DNA from: JBOGFI01 sp050743365
GTDB lineage: Bacteria; Actinomycetota; Acidimicrobiia; IMCC26256; JACDBD01
Assembly (NCBI GenBank): GCA_050743365.1
Contig: JBOGFI010000169.1
Location: 1 to 13,054 of the forward strand
Direction of reading: 5' to 3'
Length of the DNA: 13,054 nt
Shown: piece after piece, positions 12,309-13,054 of the stretch
Numbering within the stretch: the first letter of the stretch is position 1
Layout: each line of letters opens with the position of its first letter
Program-made: the position numbers and the translations under genes
Notes under the pieces: model-generated
The model's input: the letters and a program-made list of their open reading frames with translations, nothing else
Database searches by the model: none
Told to the model about the DNA's origin: nothing

Positions 12309-13054
12309 GTGCGCCGGCCGCTTCGGCCTCTCTTCTTCAGTGAGGGCGCCCTCGGGACCGGGGTACTCGGGCACACTGCAGTCGTCGCCGCGCTGAGATC
12401 GGGGCTCCGCGGGGTCACCGAGGTGGAGCCCCGGTTCTGCGGGCCGCCGCCGCGGCGACGGGGCAGCCGGCTCGCCGCGCGACCGGTCCCGCTCCTCTTC
12501 CGGTATGGCCTCGACTTCCAGCCGACCCGCTGGCATCTCGTCCAGAGCCTGCACGCCCGGCGGGCGATCGACGACGCCCTCGCCGCGGGACCTGCGGACG
12601 TGCTCTACGTCAACAGCCATTCGAGCGCCCTCCTGCTCGGCCGGGCCATGGGTTCCGTGCCGACGTTCCTCTCGGTCGACGTGACCTTCTGGGACTGGGA
12701 GCGCATGGGGATCTGGCAGCCCGTCCACCCATGGACACGCCCGACGCTGGCGGCGAGCCTGTCGCTCGAGCGCCGGGCGCTCACGTCGGCCCGTGCCGTC
12801 GTCGCCTGGACCACGTGGGCGGCCGAGGCCGCGAGACGCGCCGCGCCGGGGGCTCGGGTCATCGCACTGCATCCCGGTGTCGACCTCGAGCGCTTCCGAC
12901 CGGTCGACCGCCGGCCCCGCGAGCGGGCCCGGGTGCTGTTCGTCGGGGGCCGGTTCGCGGAGAAGGGAGGGCTGGACCTCGTGGTGGCGATGGGGCCGCG
13001 GCGCGGTGACGGCGGGGGGGGGGCGGGCGGGGACCCCCACACCCCCCCCCCCCC
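12309..13054 (+). CDS. GT4 glycosyltransferase, 5' part, cut by window end
   Basis: The frame from GTG at 12309 stays open to the end of the window and reads as the N-terminal half of a GT-B glycosyltransferase. It opens RPLRPLFFSEGALGTGVLGH. DVLYVNSHSSALLLGRAMG and FLSVDVTFWDWERMG follow in the acceptor domain, then SARAVVAWTTWAAEA. The hinge motif VIALHPGVDLERFRPV and the first donor-domain strand RVLFVGGRFAEKGGLDLVVA complete the GT4 pattern. The EX7E motif would lie past the window. The start is uncertain: no ribosome site precedes 12309, and an in-frame GTG at 12261 lies before the hairpin. Translation after about 13010 (glycine and proline runs) comes from poor-looking sequence and should not be trusted. 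It follows the second hydrolase by 61 nt and would add another sugar to the repeat unit. Confidence 0.85.
   Translation, partial: MRRPLRPLFFSEGALGTGVLGHTAVVAALRSGLRGVTEVEPRFCGPPPRRRGSRLAARPVPLLFRYGLDFQPTRWHLVQSLHARRAIDDALAAGPADVLYVNSHSSALLLGRAMGSVPTFLSVDVTFWDWERMGIWQPVHPWTRPTLAASLSLERRALTSARAVVAWTTWAAEAARRAAPGARVIALHPGVDLERFRPVDRRPRERARVLFVGGRFAEKGGLDLVVAMGPRRGDGGGGAGGDPHTPPP
13014..13054. other. Homopolymer-rich end, likely sequencing or assembly artefact
   Basis: A run of ten G (13014-13023), then GC-only filler, and a final run of thirteen C (13042-13054) end the window. They interrupt a good glycosyltransferase frame, which otherwise shows no such runs. This pattern fits low-quality read ends at a contig edge. 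Confidence 0.65.

Noticed and set aside
12294..13040. Minus-strand open frame opposite the last glycosyltransferase
   Set aside because: It is a mirror of the plus-strand GT4 frame, proline/arginine-rich, and has no recognisable motif. The plus-strand translation shows the LHPGVDLERF and VLFVGGRFAEKGG motifs.
1..13054. tRNA, rRNA, CRISPR arrays, insertion sequences, phage attachment sites
   Set aside because: I read the gaps between genes on both strands and saw no cloverleaf, spaced direct repeats, transposase motifs or terminal inverted repeats.

Overview
This window is very GC-rich, uses GTG starts freely, and carries one rpiB whose active-site motif (GGSGxGEQIAANK) is of the actinobacterial type. 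That points to a high-GC actinobacterium, probably from an environmental or metagenomic assembly. It is part of a cell-surface or exo-polysaccharide locus. I see ten complete protein genes and two partial ones, and no RNA genes, transposases or CRISPR arrays.

Layout. (1) Bases 2-1712, plus strand: the 3' end of a Wzc/CpsD-type (BY-kinase-like) ATPase, then a WbaZ-like GT4 glycosyltransferase. (2) Bases 1735-7578, minus strand, read right to left: a Wzx-type flippase, a GT4 glycosyltransferase that overlaps it by 4 nt, rpiB, a 193-nt gap holding a possible promoter/operator, the polyprenyl-phosphate sugar-1-P transferase that should start the lipid-linked repeat unit, and a lipoprotein glycoside hydrolase. 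(3) Bases 7695-9398, plus strand: a cytosolic alkaline-phosphatase-superfamily phosphodiesterase, divergent from the flippase. (4) Bases 9440-10896, minus strand: a NodB-type polysaccharide deacetylase followed by a COG4627-like SAM methyltransferase. (5) From 11081, plus strand: a second lipoprotein glycoside hydrolase, then a GT4 glycosyltransferase cut by the window end.

How the genes fit together (inference). The sugar-1-P transferase loads the first sugar on undecaprenyl phosphate. The three GT4 enzymes extend it, the methyltransferase and deacetylase may decorate it, the flippase moves it outward, and the Wzc-like ATPase regulates polymerisation and export. The two clan GH-A lipoproteins would trim or release the polymer outside the membrane, much as PslG does in the Psl locus. 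No Wzy polymerase or outer-membrane exporter is visible. RpiB suggests a pentose-phosphate link, and the AlkP-type enzyme suggests phosphoester chemistry, but neither substrate can be read from sequence.

Points most worth checking: rpiB has no ATG, GTG or TTG that would give a full-length protein and appears to start at CTG; the AlkP-type enzyme has Leu where the family's usual metal-ligand Asp sits in the DHG motif; two PslG-like hydrolases lie in one locus; and the last ~45 bases are homopolymer-rich and look like a bad contig end.
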